Shown here in pieces: positions 11,681 through 23,479 of a stretch of DNA of 64,000 bases. The translations under genes were made by a program, and so were the position numbers. Below the pieces are notes generated by a model. That model saw only the letters and a program-made list of their open reading frames with translations. It ran no database searches and was not told where the DNA came from. Position 1 is the stretch's first letter. Each line of letters starts with the position of its first letter. Source of the DNA: Mimachlamys varia (Eukaryota > Mollusca > Bivalvia > Pectinida > Pectinidae); the NCBI GenBank assembly GCA_947623455.1, contig OX392536.1, positions 11,341,282-11,405,281 on the forward strand, written 5' to 3'.

Positions 11681-11965
11681 CATACGCCCATATATCATTC
11701 TCAGGCATAACAGAATCACCTCCTCTAGGCAACTACATGTATACACAATTATTCTCAACTTCCTTTCAAAAACAAAATAAATTATCAATTAAAACTTTAA
11801 CTAGAAACTTTGAGCTATATAAAGACAAACAAAACATGTTACTCAGTTATTTTGTAATAAAGTTTGAACAGTGTTCACCGTCTAATTGTGGCTCAGTTTT
11901 CATGTGTGGGCGACAGTCAGTTTGTGGAGTATCTAAAAGGTAAGGGAGGAGAGCAGTGCTGTAGC

Positions 11966-12490
11966 TGAGAGGTGATGGGTGTTAGGGGTGATGTTCTGAC
12001 AGGGGTGCAGTAGGTAAGGGGTGATGGGTATTAGGGGTGAGATATGGACAGGGGTGTGTTGGGTAAGGCGTGATGGGTATTAGGGGTGAGATTTGGACGA
12101 GGTGTGTCAGGTAAGGGGTGATGGGTATTAGGGTTGATATTCTGACAGGGGGGTGGTGGGTAAGGGGCAATGGGTATTAGGGGTGAGATTTGGACGAGGT
12201 GTGTCGGGTAAGAGGTGATTGGTATTAGGGGTGATATTGTGACAGGGGGGCGGTGGGTAAGGGGCAATGGGTATTAGGGGGTGATATTGTGACAGGGGGG
12301 CGGTGGGTAAGGGGCAATGGGTATTAGGGGTGATATTTGGAAGAGGGGTGCATTGGGTAAGGGGTGATGGGTATTAGGGGCGAGATATTGACAGGGGTGC
12401 GGTCAGTAAGGAGTGATTGGTATTAGGGGTGATATTGGGACAGGGGTGCGGTGGATAAGGGGCGATGGGTATAAGATTGGGAGGGTAAGT
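11966..12490 (+). repeat. ~50-bp G-rich minisatellite
   Basis: About ten units containing GGTGATGGGTATTAGGGGTG followed by AGATTTGGACGAGG or ATATTGTGACAGGG. Every unit has several GGG/GGGG runs on the plus strand, so it can form G-quadruplexes. Confidence 0.92.
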
Positions 12491-13549
12491 GTTGTAAGGG
12501 GCAAAATTGAGGCAGGAAACAGATGAACTCTACTGGTATATTATAAGGGAGTTATATAATGTGTTTCTGGAAGTGAGGAAATTTTGACTCCAGTTAATGG
12601 ATTACTCTTCAGACATTATTGAGGAATTTTCCCTTAGATCTAGAAAACATATTTTACCAACCAAAAAAAAAAAAACCACGATTTTTCAGAACTTCATAAA
12701 CATGTAAAGGTGAAACATGTTGGTAATCGGTATAACCTGTGCGAGAAATGGGACCTAAGATTAATACAGACGGGATGATTTATGTTCGTTATTAGAAGCA
12801 AAGTTCTCTATAACATCTTCAATATAACACCATCGTAAACAAACACATTGCTGATGATTATTAAGTCAATGGAAATGCTTCCAGCTGTATGGAAAGATTG
12901 CAATTCAAATCAATAACATCTTGGTAAAAAATTTGCTCCTAAATATTTTGTACTTTTGCCAATCTGTCTGCATTATATGACGTAATAATGACGGCAGAAA
13001 AAATACAATCAACCAATCAGATTATAGAAAATGCATTAAAGATAAGCACGAGAAAATACGGCTCCAAAGTTATTTACATGGTCAAGTCAAGCAAAAAACA
13101 TCGGGAAATTCTACCAAAAATCCATTAAGGTTGAAAAGACATATTGCTCATATGGCATCAGGCAATCTGATAGCATGTACCAAAATCTTATATTTATAGG
13201 TAATTCCCAAAGTTCTAATCAAATTCTTCAGGACATTAATCATGTAAAACTCTCAATATCAAACGTGATCCACTCCGCCAAGATTCCCGATTTTTAATTT
13301 TAACAAGTAATATTCGTATTCGTAGACAGTTGTAGCGCCACACCATACCTCCAACAATCTCGTCCTGTAGTTACGATCCGTCTAGGTACAAACCAAACAC
13401 TCCGCTAGACCAATATATGTAATAAAACCCATTAAAGTGACAGTCATTGAATCTGATGTATTGCATGTTGAATAGCAATAATACAGAAATAGTTTCCATT
13501 CTCCAGATAAAAGTACAGTAAGTATCATTATAACACAGAAATTACTTAC
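12491..13549. other. Non-coding (putative intron)
   Basis: No array or exon. A TGACGTAA (CRE-like) motif at ~12978 has no gene context. Confidence 0.4.
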
Positions 13550-13611
13550 CAAAACTTTAACCTATGTTTAAAGATCAGCTGCCAGAAATTGTTAAATCCT
13601 ATCAACTTCAT
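13550..13611 (-). CDS. Candidate first coding exon, minus strand
   Basis: On the minus strand, ATG in CCAGAATGAAG opens MKLIGFNNFWQLIFKHRLKF and runs to a consensus donor (TTTTG/GTAAGT), phase 2 out. An in-frame TAG lies three codons before the ATG, supporting an N-terminus. The peptide is aromatic and basic with a hydrophobic face. The upstream flank is replaced by pearl element 3 less than 30 bp away, so any promoter would lie beyond or inside that element. The exon at 4186 starts in phase 0, so a direct join is impossible. Not recognised. Confidence 0.38.
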
Positions 13612-13638
13612 TCTGGACCTCTAAATAACGTTCTGATT

Positions 13639-15833
13639 AACAAGAGGCCCATGGGCCTAAACGGTCATCTGACAATTGCAAACACTTATAGCAGAAGTTT
13701 TTTTTCTTATGATGAAATAGTTTCAAAATGAAATATGCAAGGTTTAGTTTTATAGCAATTTTATGTGATAATTCGTTTGATACATATAGTCACAATATTT
13801 TCATTTAATGTATTAGAAAACAAACCTTATTATATACATGTGCATACAGTATTATGCATGGTTTTCATTTATGTACAGTATACATGAAAAATATTTTTAC
13901 AAATATTTGGTAGGCTATGCCAATATCTAATTTATTGTTATTTGGAAAAATCATATTTCAATGTTGGAATGACAGGTCGTTTTATTTCCATTGAATTTGG
14001 AGTATTACACATATTCTCAGAAAAAGGATTGTTTGAAATAGTACTGAATACTGAAATACTTTTGGTACTGTATAAAATTATATGAACGCATGCTTTTGTT
14101 TTTTATTAATGATATTACAATTTAACAGAGGTGTACCACCTTATCATTGTATAGAAAAATCAAAATGCACATTACTGATAATGGCCTTACAAGTGCTCCA
14201 TGCAAACTGGCCAAACTACATGTACAGTACCCCTTTTATCTCCCATCTGGCCCATATAGTGTTGGTCAGTCCCTTATTATTGCTTTCCCAAAATGGGATT
14301 GATATGTTATATCAAATTCTGCTAAATTCTCCACATACAGGAATTAGGATTTAAACATTAATACTTTTCCACTTTCACAGTGCCCTGAAGACCAGTCTCC
14401 TGTATGTAAAATATGATTGTTTTTCTTCAATTACATTTGAAGTAAAGCTGAGAAAGGATTTGGGGCCCCGCCCCTCTGGCCTCTGGGACCAGATCAGTCG
14501 CATTTATATAAAATCTTATCACCTTCCCCCAATGATGCTTCACATTAAATTTGGTGCTGATCGATTCAAGCATTAAGGAGGAGGAGGATTTTAAAGCAAA
14601 AACTCAGCAAAGTTCCCCTTTTGGGGCCACGCCCCTTTGGTCCCAGGGGTCTGATTAGCCTCATTTATATAAAATCTGATCGCCATCCCCAAATGATGTT
14701 TCACACTAAATTTGGATGCAATCCATTCAAGTAATAAGGAGGAGTAGGAATTTAAAGCAAAAATTCAGCAAAGTTCCCCTTTTGGGCCCCGCCCCTCTGG
14801 CCCCAGGGGTCGGATCAGCCTCATTTATAAAAAATCTGATCGCCCTCCCCGAATGATTCTTCTTACCAAATTTGGATGCAATCCATTCAAGCATTAAGAA
14901 GGAGTATAGGATTTTAAAGCAAAAATTCAGCAAAGTTCCCCTTTTGGGGCCCCGCCCCTCTGGCCCCAAGGGTTGGATCAGCCTCATTTATATAAAATCT
15001 GATCGCCCTCCCCAAATGATGCTTCACATCAAATTTGGATGCAATCCATTCAAGCATTAAGGAGGAGTAGGATTTTAAAGCAAAAATTCAGCAAAGTCCC
15101 CTTTTGGAGGCCCCGCCCCTATGGCCCCAGGGGTCGGATCAGCCTCATTTATATAAAATCTGATTGCCCTCCCCAAATGATGTTTCACACCAAATTTGGA
15201 TGCAATCAATTCAAGTATTAAGGAGGAGTAGGAATTTAAAGCAAAAATTCAGCAAAGTTCCCCTTTTGGGGCCCTACCCCTCTGGCCCCAGGAGTCGGAT
15301 CAGCCTCATATATATAAAATCTGATCGCCCTCCCCAAATGATGCTTCACACCAAATTTGGATGTAATCCATTCAAGTATTAAGGAGGAGTAGGAATTTAA
15401 AGCAAAAATTCAGCAAAGTTCCCCTTTTGGGGCCCCGCCCCTCTGGCCCCAGGGGTTTGATCAGCCTCATTTATATAAAATCTGATCGCCCTCCCCAAAT
15501 GATGCTTCACACCAAATTTGGATGTAATCCATTCAAGTATTAAGGAGGAGTAGGAATTTAAAGCAAAAATTCAGCAAAGTTCCCCTTTTGGGGCCCCGCC
15601 CCTCTGGCCCCAGGGGTTCGATCACCCTCATTTATATAAAATCTGATTGCCCTCCCCCAATGATGCTTCACACCAAATTTGGTGGTGATCCATTAAGAAA
15701 TGAAGGAGGAGTAGCATTTTGAAATGAAAAGTTTACTGACGGCGCACGGCGCACGGCTGACGGCGGACGGCGGACGACGACGGACGAAGCACGATGACTA
15801 TAGGTCATCCTGACCCTTCGGGTCAGATGACCT
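13639..15833 (+). mobile_element. Pearl/Helentron-like element 3
   Basis: Head AACAAGAGGCCCATGGGCCT (perfect palindrome AGGCCCATGGGCCT) then GGTCATCTGAC. An ~800-bp unique left region holds a spurious 90-codon frame. Eight ~160-bp core units run from 14455 to 15720, each with GGCCCCGCCCCTCTGGCCCC and an AGCAAAGTTCCCCTTTTGGG junction. A microsatellite rich in ACGGCGCACGG/GGACGACG follows (15738-15787), then a 3' hairpin (CTGACCCTTCGGGTCAG) ending GTCAGATGACCT. The 5' GGTCATCTGAC and 3' GTCAGATGACC are exact reverse complements, differing from element 1 at both ends. No coding capacity. Confidence 0.85.
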
Positions 15834-15862
15834 AAAAACTATTGTTGGTGTCTGTTGGATAC

Positions 15863-15955
15863 AAACAATAGTCCGTATAGCTTGTATATTGACTCACGAG
15901 ACGATTACAAATAGTCCGTATAGCTTGTATATATTGACTCACGAGACGATTACAG
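15863..15955 (+). repeat. ~45-bp tandem duplication
   Basis: Two copies of AATAGTCCGTATAGCTTGTA followed by ATTGACTCACGAGACGATTA; the second has an extra TA. It lies just after element 3. Confidence 0.92.
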
Positions 15956-16364
15956 TAACATGTTTATAGGAACTAAACTTCTTGGTATGAATTTAGCTAG
16001 TCTGAAACAGTGTTTCTATATACTGTGTGTTACTTGTGAATAGTAATTCACTAAATGTATCCGAACTTCTTCCAGGAATGTCAATATTTATAGAAACTCA
16101 ATCTTACAGTAAACTTATGATATCTTTATTCATGTTCTCATGCTCAAACCCAAATTTGGTGCTCCAGCCTATATTTCTTGTCTTGGATATAAAAAATAAA
16201 CTGATGAAATTTCATATCTTCCTAATGATTTAGAGGAATTTTGGAGGTTAGTAAAAGGATCCAACATATTCTGTGAGTAATTATTGTTTTAACAGTAAGC
16301 GACAATAACTTATAATATCGTTATCTTTGTTCATGGTCCGTAACTCTATGTCTAAAGCTTTCAG
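15956..16364. other. Non-coding (putative intron)
   Basis: A 68-codon + frame (16027-16233) lacks an acceptor/donor pair and is not called. Confidence 0.4.
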
Positions 16365-16467
16365 CATAGATATATTCCTCCAAGTGGAAACCCTTCTGTG
16401 TTGTATAATTCTGTCATATCATCCCATCTCCGTGAAATGTCATTATGTAAATCCACAAACCCTCCTG
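16365..16467 (+). CDS. Gene A exon, unidentified protein
   Basis: A 103-nt block between acceptor AAGCTTTCAG and donor CCTCCTG/GTAACA. One open frame, phase 0 in and phase 1 out, reads HRYIPPSGNPSVLYNSVI, then SSHLREMSLCKSTNPPG. Phase 0 matches the end of the 10659 exon; phase 1 matches the start of the 19309 exon. Residue use is balanced and unlike repeat-derived frames. No family recognised. Confidence 0.58.
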
Positions 16468-17160
16468 GTAACATTGGATTAGTCAATATTCATCTGGAGC
16501 AGGTCAGCACGGTTTGAACATCACTAGTGGCAACGGAACGAAAGGTCAAGGTCGTTAAAAAAACAGCCAGTATTTGTTAATAGCATTCAAAGAGCTTAGC
16601 TTCCCTGATGGGAATGGTGCGGTAATGACGTTAAATGTAGGTACAGCGGAGGTCAACCAATTCTTCGTTTCATCATAAAGGGCGGAGCTTGTCCCAAGGT
16701 CAAGGTGGCACTCTTTGAGGGATTGTCAGAAATGCATGCATCAACAGCACCGGTTTGATTGGCTTTGTACAGTGACAAATGAAGTGCTTTCACCCTTCTA
16801 TCTGAGCTAGAGAATGCCAAGACAATGGCAGTCGGTACAGAAATCTTATACGATATTTGTCACTTCAATCTCATCTAAAATGATTAATGTCAAGTGTATT
16901 CTAATCAGATCATGTTTATTGAACTACTTTATATTTGATTTCCACAGCATTGCCTTTCTCCAGCAAGTCTTTTGATATACACATGAAATTAGATTGGCAC
17001 AATAAATGGAATCTGAAATATAGACCTGACTACAAAGAGGCACACGATCACCCTGACATATATAGGTAATACAGTCAGGATAGCAACCATTTGTTTCATC
17101 ATATTATGTTACCAATGTTGTCTTCAGTGTTATCTGTAATGAAGCAAAAAAATAACTTCC
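16468..17160. other. Non-coding (putative intron)
   Basis: Locally CpG-richer around 16540-16700, with a GGGCGG box and several AGGTCA half sites, but no start codon/donor pair. Confidence 0.35.
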
Positions 17161-17164
17161 ACCT

Positions 17165-17395
17165 TCTCTCTCAATAATTAAATCTTACCCTCCATCCCCA
17201 TCCCTACTCCCCCCACTCCAACCCCTTACCCCTCGCCCCACTCCATCCCCACCCCTACCCCCCCACCACCACCACTACTTCATCCCTACCCCTACTCCAC
17301 CCTCCATCCCCACCCCTACCCCCCACTCCATCCCCACCAGTACCACTCCCCACCCCTCCTCCACCAGTACTACACCCCATCCTCACCCCAGACAC
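17165..17395 (+). repeat. C-rich low-complexity tract
   Basis: Imperfect repetition of CCCCATCCCCACCCCTACCC-like sequence; strongly strand-asymmetric. Confidence 0.85.
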
Positions 17396-17735
17396 AGCTT
17401 GATGTGCTATACATATGGTACATATCAAGCTTCCCTAATCCATAGACATGTTGTCTTTAACAGCTTCAATCTGATCTTTACCTCTACTCACTAACAGAGC
17501 TGAAATTCTACTTATGCTATCAACAACACCTCAAAAACCAACAAACACACCTCCAAACACTGCCTGTTGATACCAAGTATTTGTTCTAGGTGAGATTTGT
17601 CAGAAAGATTGGCAGATCTAACCCCAGGAACCAATTTCAGAAACATTAGTGTGTTTATTTGTACAAGGACTCAACAAACAACTCTGTAAAATACCAGAGG
17701 TTTTTGTTTTCCCTCTAGGATATGTTACTAAAATA

Positions 17736-18170
17736 CCAGTACAGAAACACAAACCATGCTGTTTGATGGGCTCTTTGATATCCGTCTACGATATGTTACT
17801 AAAATACCGGTACAGAAACACAGACCGTGCTGTTTAATGGGCACAGAAACACAGACCCGTGCCGTTTAATGGGCACAGAAACACAGACCGTGCTGTTTAA
17901 TGGGCACAGAAACACAGACCATGCTGTTTAATGGGCACAGAAACACAGACCGTGCCGTTTAATGGGCACAGAAACATAGACCGTGCCGTTTAATGGGTAC
18001 AGAAACACAGACCGTGCTGTTTAATGGGCACAGAAACACAGACCGTGCCGTTTAATGGGCACAGAAACACAGACCGTGCTGTTTAATGGGTACAGAAACA
18101 CGGACCGTGCTGTTTAATGGGCACAGAAACACAGACCGTGCCGTTTAATGGGCTCTTTGTTATCCGTCTA
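17736..18170 (+). repeat. 31-bp minisatellite
   Basis: Eleven or more units of GGGCACAGAAACACAGACCG plus TGCCGTTTAAT or TGCTGTTTAAT. The flanks carry longer duplicated segments (GGGCTCTTTGATATCCGTCT on the left, the same with GTTATCC on the right), so the array expanded inside a duplicated block. Confidence 0.93.
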
Positions 18171-18895
18171 CGATAAGTTCTGTTCTACACCTGACTCTGT
18201 CAACAGTCCAAGGAAAAGATTCAGTTGAAAACTGATGGACAATATTGCAGTCACAAGTTTAGGTAATGGATTGAAAATGTCAGTGTGTACACAATATTTG
18301 GTATTACTTATATTAATGGCTCAAATTGATACTCCTGTCAACACTATCTGACTGACAGATACGACAGAGAAATGTGGATTAAACTAACTACTGATGTTCC
18401 ATTGCTATATGATCGCAAATAAGAATAAGGAAATGATAATACTGTAAAATACTCTGACCTTTATCTTGTAATGTATTATTTTCTGTGCTCATAGATAATG
18501 TATGTAAATGCCTGAATTTAAGATGAAGCTTAATTTTTGCATATTGAGAGTTTTTATCACTGATGTTCATATTCACCAAAGATTTAGATTTGTATATAAT
18601 TCTCGATGGGAATTGATATCGAAATTGGACAAAATATGAACGAAGGAAAGATTTACCTGAAAACCTTTGAAAACGTAAAAGAAGAACAAGGTATCGCAAG
18701 CAAAACAAATCCCCTCACATGCCACATATACCTATCAAAATTATCCTGTAATAATTAAGCTTGGAGAACTCGGATGCAAAGTTTGGGATGGGATTATTGC
18801 AGGACAATGAAACAACATTTGCACTGTAGCTGATCCACTTGGTAACTCTCTGATTATAATCAGTTGTCATCCATTGAAGTGCAATAGATACCAGC
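18171..18895. other. Non-coding; second acceptor/donor junction on minus strand
   Basis: At 18656/18657 the minus strand reads AAAGGTTTTCAG/GTAAATC after a TTGTTCTTCTTTTACG tract. The minus frame across it (18388-18708) is open but shows no other support. Confidence 0.4.
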
Positions 18896-18897
18896 AG

Positions 18898-18986
18898 GCT
18901 TATTGTCAGGCATGGGCTTATTGTCAGGCATGGGCTTTTTTACAGGAATGGGCTCATTGCCAGGCATATGCTTATTATCAGGCATG
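18898..18986 (+). repeat. ~19-bp minisatellite
   Basis: Five imperfect units of GGCTTATTGTCAGGCAT. Confidence 0.85.
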
Positions 18987-19308
18987 TTGTTAAGAAAAAG
19001 GACAACTTAATTAAATTTGAGAAAGATCTCTTCTCTTCAGTACTTCTTGAAAGAGTACCACCCTTTATGAAATTTTTGAAAAATCTGTCAAGCACTTCTG
19101 GAGAAATAGGGATCTTAATAATAGTTATTGAATAATGGATCAGGTCACCACGGATGGACATGCAATGGACCATGGACAAACAGTCATTTGATTAGCATCT
19201 TATGGTAAAATTGGACATATTTGCATAGTCATAGTATGTCTACAGTATTTCAAACTCTTATTTTCATCCGATAAACTACGAGTAATTTTGGAGTCTTGTA
19301 GTTTGTAG

Positions 19309-19421
19309 CAGCACTATTGGCCTGGACACATGAAGTATACTTAGTAGAAGATATATGTCTATTGCTTTTAATAGCTGACCTTCGTTTGCTAAATATATAC
19401 GCAGATTTCCGCCATTATTGG
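19309..19421 (+). CDS. Gene A exon, unidentified protein
   Basis: Starts after GTAGTTTGTAG; the frame (phase 1) reads ALLAWTHEVYLVEDICLLLL, then IADLRLLNIYADFRHYW, ending TTGG/GTAAAG in phase 0. The frame remains open to 19503, where a second TTGG/GTAAAG occurs in phase 2 (CACCCTTGG/GTAAAG), so two donors are possible. Phase 1 matches the 16365 exon. The Leu-rich stretch is a probable buried helix rather than a membrane span, since Glu and Asp interrupt it. Not recognised. Confidence 0.58.
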
Positions 19422-19649
19422 GTAAAGCTCAAAGCTTATGTCCATCGGCCAAATGTACAGCTGCATGACCTTGGTGTTCTACAGATATCAACCACCCTTG
19501 GGTAAAGCATGCTACAGACTTTATATTGTCAGAAAGTTGACTGTTTTTATTGTCAGAAAGTTGACTATTTTAAAATATTTTCTCTCCCTTTCTCACTCAC
19601 TCACTAGCTCTATTATTTAGGGGATAGTATGTTGTTTTGAGTCACTGTT

Positions 19650-19752
19650 CTTATTGGCTATACTGGCGATTAGAACATGAAATATGGTTTGAACTCGAGA
19701 CCGATAGGTCGAGAGTTTAAACTAAATCTCATGTTCTAATCACCAATATAGA
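19650..19752. repeat. Imperfect ~100-bp hairpin (fold-back)
   Basis: Left arm GGCGATTAGAACATGAAATA pairs with right arm CATGTTCTAATCACC; arms of ~45 bp meet around GACCGATAGGTC. Typical of a MITE or fold-back element; terminal duplication not identified. Confidence 0.65.
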
Positions 19753-19759
19753 CACTCAC

Positions 19760-20559
19760 TGACAAATTTAATACGCTAATTTGTTTAGATACATTGGATT
19801 TCCTTGCTACTAGTAGGTAGTAAAGTACTCTGTGACCTGGCTAGTGACATGTCTTTCTATAGCTAACTGACCAATCAGAAGGAAGCTTTCAAAAGTCGTT
19901 CATTTAGCCACACCCATACATTTACTGGCGCAAGCTTGGTCTGGATGTTGACGAGGCGGAATATTTGGATTGAGTTTCGTACTTCGTGAACGTATGTATA
20001 CGACATACTTGGGAGGAGCTTGATACGATTGCACATTAGAACATAGTCCATATAAGCAATCAAAACGCGTATTACAAACATATCATGTTAGAATCAGTAT
20101 TATTCATGAAATGTTTGTCTATTATTTGTTGAATAAAGTTTACTTTAATGGTCAAAGTCACTGATATGAACGATCAGGGATTGCCATGTGATAAGTTTTT
20201 TGTTTTTTTTTTGTTAATTAAGTTTAACCACTGATAGGCTTGCGAATAATTACCTTAATCTACAGAATGTAGAGCAATCAAAAAGAAATTGCTGATTAAG
20301 GAGGAGCTGACCTTTGACTCATGAGTTATGTCAAGGGACTCTAAAACTAGGACACAATTAACGACTGATGTAAAAACTGACCGAGAAACTCCTACCGTAA
20401 TTCCATCAATCAGTAATTGTCTGGACACATTCGGACCTAATCTAGGGATGACCAAAAACACCTCATCAACTGGCTCTTCTTCTACAGCTTCCACAAAATA
20501 TTTGTTTTCCGCAAGATAATTAGACTCTTCTTAGCCCGAAAAACAGACCTATAGCCAAG
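19760..20559. other. Non-coding or decayed element
   Basis: CCAAT box (GACCAATCAG) and ATTAGAACAT echo of the adjacent hairpin suggest part of one decayed element. Open frames on both strands at 20255-20519 lack splice signals. Confidence 0.35.
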
Positions 20560-22064
20560 TGGGAATCCGACATTAAATATAAACGTAATATTGATGTGAA
20601 AATCCGACAATAAATATAAACGTAATATTGATGTGAAAATCTGACATGAAATATAAACGTAATATTGATGTGGGAATCTGACATTATAAACGTAATATTG
20701 ATGTGGGAATCCGACATTAAATATAAACGTAATATTGATGTGAGAATCTGACATTAAATATAAACGTAATATTGATGTGGGAATCTGACATTAAATATAA
20801 ACGTAAAGTTGATGTGAAAATCTGACATTAAATATAAAGTAATATTGATGTGAAAATCCGACATTAAATATAAACGTAATATTGATGTGAAAATCCGACA
20901 TTAAATATAAACGTAATATTAATGTGGGAATCCGACATTAAATATAAAGTAATATTGATGTGAGAATCTGACAATAAATATAAATGTAATATTGATGTGA
21001 GAATCTGACAATAAATATAAACGTAATATTGATGTGAGAATCTGACAATAAATATAAACGTAATATTGATGTGAAAATCCGACATTAAATATAAACGTAA
21101 TATTGATGTGGGAATCTGACATTAAATATAAAGTAATATTGATGTGAAAATCCGACATTAAATATAAACGTAATATTGATGTGAAAATCCGACATTAAAT
21201 ATAAACGTAATATTGATGTGAAAATCCGACATTAAATATAAACGTAATATTGATGTGGGAATCCGACATTAAATATAAACGTAATATTGATGTGAAAATC
21301 CGACATTAAATATAAACGTAATATTGATGTGGGAATCCGACATTAAATATAAACGTAATATTGATGTGAAAATCCGACATTAAATATAAATGTTATATTA
21401 ATGTGGGAATCCGACATTAAATATAAACGTAATATTGATGTGAGAATCTGACAATAAATATAAACGTAATATTGATGTGAAAATCCGACATTAAATATAA
21501 ATGTAATTTTAATGTGGGAATCTGACATTAAATATAAACGTTATATTGATGTGAAAATCCAACATTAAATATAAACGTAATATTGATGTGGGAGTCCGAC
21601 ACTAAATATAAACGTAATATTGATGCTGGAATCCGACATTAAATAATAGTAATATTGATGTGGGAATCCGCCATTAAATATAAACGTAATATTGATGTAA
21701 AAAACCGACATTAAATATAAATGTAATATTGATGTGGGAATCCGACATTAAATATAAACGTAATATTGATGTGGGAATCCGCCATTAAATATAAACGTAA
21801 TATTGATGTGGGAATCCGCCATTAAATATAAACGTAATATTGATGTGGGAATCTGACAATAAATATAAACGTAATATTGATGTGAGAATCCGACATTAAA
21901 TATAAACCTAATATTGATGTGAGAATCTGACATTAAATATAAACGTAATATTGATGTGGGAATCCGACATTAAATATAAACGCAATATTGATGTGGGAAT
22001 CCGACATTAAATATAAACGTAATATTGATGTGGGAATCCGACATTAAATATAAACGTAATATTA
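20560..22064 (+). repeat. 37-bp AT-rich minisatellite
   Basis: About 40 units of AATCCGACATTAAATATAAA plus CGTAATATTGATGTGGG. Sub-variants (GACAATAAATA, GCCATTAAATA, units lacking AC in AAACG) cluster in blocks. Minus frames of 60-90 codons come from the three phases of the unit. Confidence 0.95.
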
Positions 22065-22240
22065 AGATCCTACCTGATGTCTGGTACGTTTACTTTGGTT
22101 GAAGTATTAAGGAAACCTGATAGTGGGGAATCTTTATACTAATACTGCACCATATATGTAAGTCTTTGTCACATACAGGGTCTTCTATACAACATTTATA
22201 TCTTTTTAATGTATCCTCCCACATCTTTATTTCAAATTAG

Positions 22241-22385
22241 TGGTTTTTAATATTTTACCAAAGGTTTCTGTAGATAGACAATCTATATCTAATATGTCTA
22301 GGGAATCGTTTCGAGTTCCTTTATACATCTCTTTGTTCTCTCAGAGTTTAATGACCTGTCCTTACAGCTTAGGTCAAAAGAAAAG
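22241..22385 (+). CDS. Gene A exon, unidentified protein
   Basis: Open block after TTTCAAATTAG (22240); reads VFNILPKVSVDRQSISNM, then SRESFRVPLYISLFSQSL and MTCPYSLGQKKR, ending AAAAG/GTCAAA in phase 2, as the 24670 exon needs. From the TAG acceptor it starts in phase 1. From a second, AAG acceptor at 22263 (TTTTACCAAAG) it starts in phase 0, which joins the 19421 donor. A donor at 22372 (TTAG/GTCAAA) is also possible. It sits between the 37-bp and 28-bp arrays, so both introns are nearly filled by minisatellite. Confidence 0.55.
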
Positions 22386-22479
22386 GTCAAACAAAGTGAC
22401 TCCTGACTCAGGGACTCAAACCTTCATCTCACAAGCTCAAAAACCTTGTACTGTATATCATGAAATTTAACGTTTGCAG

Positions 22480-22935
22480 CTGTTAAACAATTGCCTATTT
22501 CACTCCACTGTCAAACAATTGCCTATTTCACTCCACTGTCAAAAGATTGCCTATTTCACTCCACTGTCAAACAATCGCCTATTTCATTCCACTGTCAAAA
22601 GATTGCCTATTTCACTCCACTGTCAAACAATCGCCTATTTCACTCCACTGTTAAAAGATTGCCTATTTCACTCTACTGTCAAAAGATTGCCTATTTCACT
22701 TCACTGTCAAACAATTGCCTATTTCACTCTACTGTCAAAAGATTGCCTATTTCACTTCACTGTCAAACAATTGCCTATTTCACTTCACTGTCAAACAATT
22801 GCCTATTTCACTCCACTGTCAAAAGATTGCCTATTTCACTTCACTGTCAAACAATTGCCTATTTCACTCCACTGTCAAACAATTGCCTATTTCACTCCAC
22901 TGTCAAACAACTGCCCATATCAATAGACTGTAATA
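22480..22935 (+). repeat. 28-bp minisatellite
   Basis: About 16 units of CAAACAATTGCCTATTTCAC plus TCCACTGT, alternating with AAAAGATTG and TTCACTG variants in an irregular two-unit rhythm. All three plus frames are open, giving spurious 70-160-codon frames. Confidence 0.95.
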
Positions 22936-22961
22936 CAATCACCCATTTCACTCTATGTGAT

Positions 22962-23470
22962 CGGGTGAGAGTTTAACTGGGTAAAAGTTTGACTCGGTGA
23001 AAGTTTGCATGGGTGAAAGTTTGATTCGGTGAAAGTTGAAAGTTGACAGGGCGAAATTTTGAAGGATGAAAGTTTGGGTGTAAGTTTGACGAAATGAAAG
23101 TTTGACGGAATGAAAGTTTGCCTGAGTGTAAGTTTGACGAAATGAAAGTTTGACGGAATGAAAGTTTGCCTGGGTGAAAGTTTGATGGGGTGAACATTTG
23201 ACTGAGTGAGGGTTTGAGTGGGTGAGAGTTTGAGAGGGTGAGGGTTTGAGTGGGTGAGTGTTTGAGTGGGTGAGAGTTTGAGTGGGTGAGAGTTTGAGTG
23301 GGTGAAAGTTTGAGTGGGTGAGAGTTTGACAGGGTGAGATTTTGAGGGGATGAAAGTTTGACTAGGTGAAAGTTTGATGAAATGAAAGATTGACGGAATG
23401 AAAGTTTGGCAGGGGGCAAGTTTGACAGTTGAAAGTTTGACAGGGTGAGAGTTTTATGTGAGAGCTTGAC
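22962..23470 (+). repeat. 16-bp G-rich minisatellite
   Basis: About 30 units around GGGTGAGAGTTTGAGT; edges vary (GAAATGAAAGTTTGACG). It directly abuts the 28-bp array. The minus frame of 148 codons is a by-product. Confidence 0.93.
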
Positions 23471-23479
23471 CGAGTGGTT

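Noticed and set aside
11966..12490. Interstitial telomeric repeat (GGGTATTAGGGG)
   Set aside because: The ~50-bp unit contains only one TTAGGG-like motif and no tandem hexamers.
22474..22976. 150-161-codon + frames
   Set aside because: By-product of the 28-bp array; all frames open with permuted versions of the same peptide.
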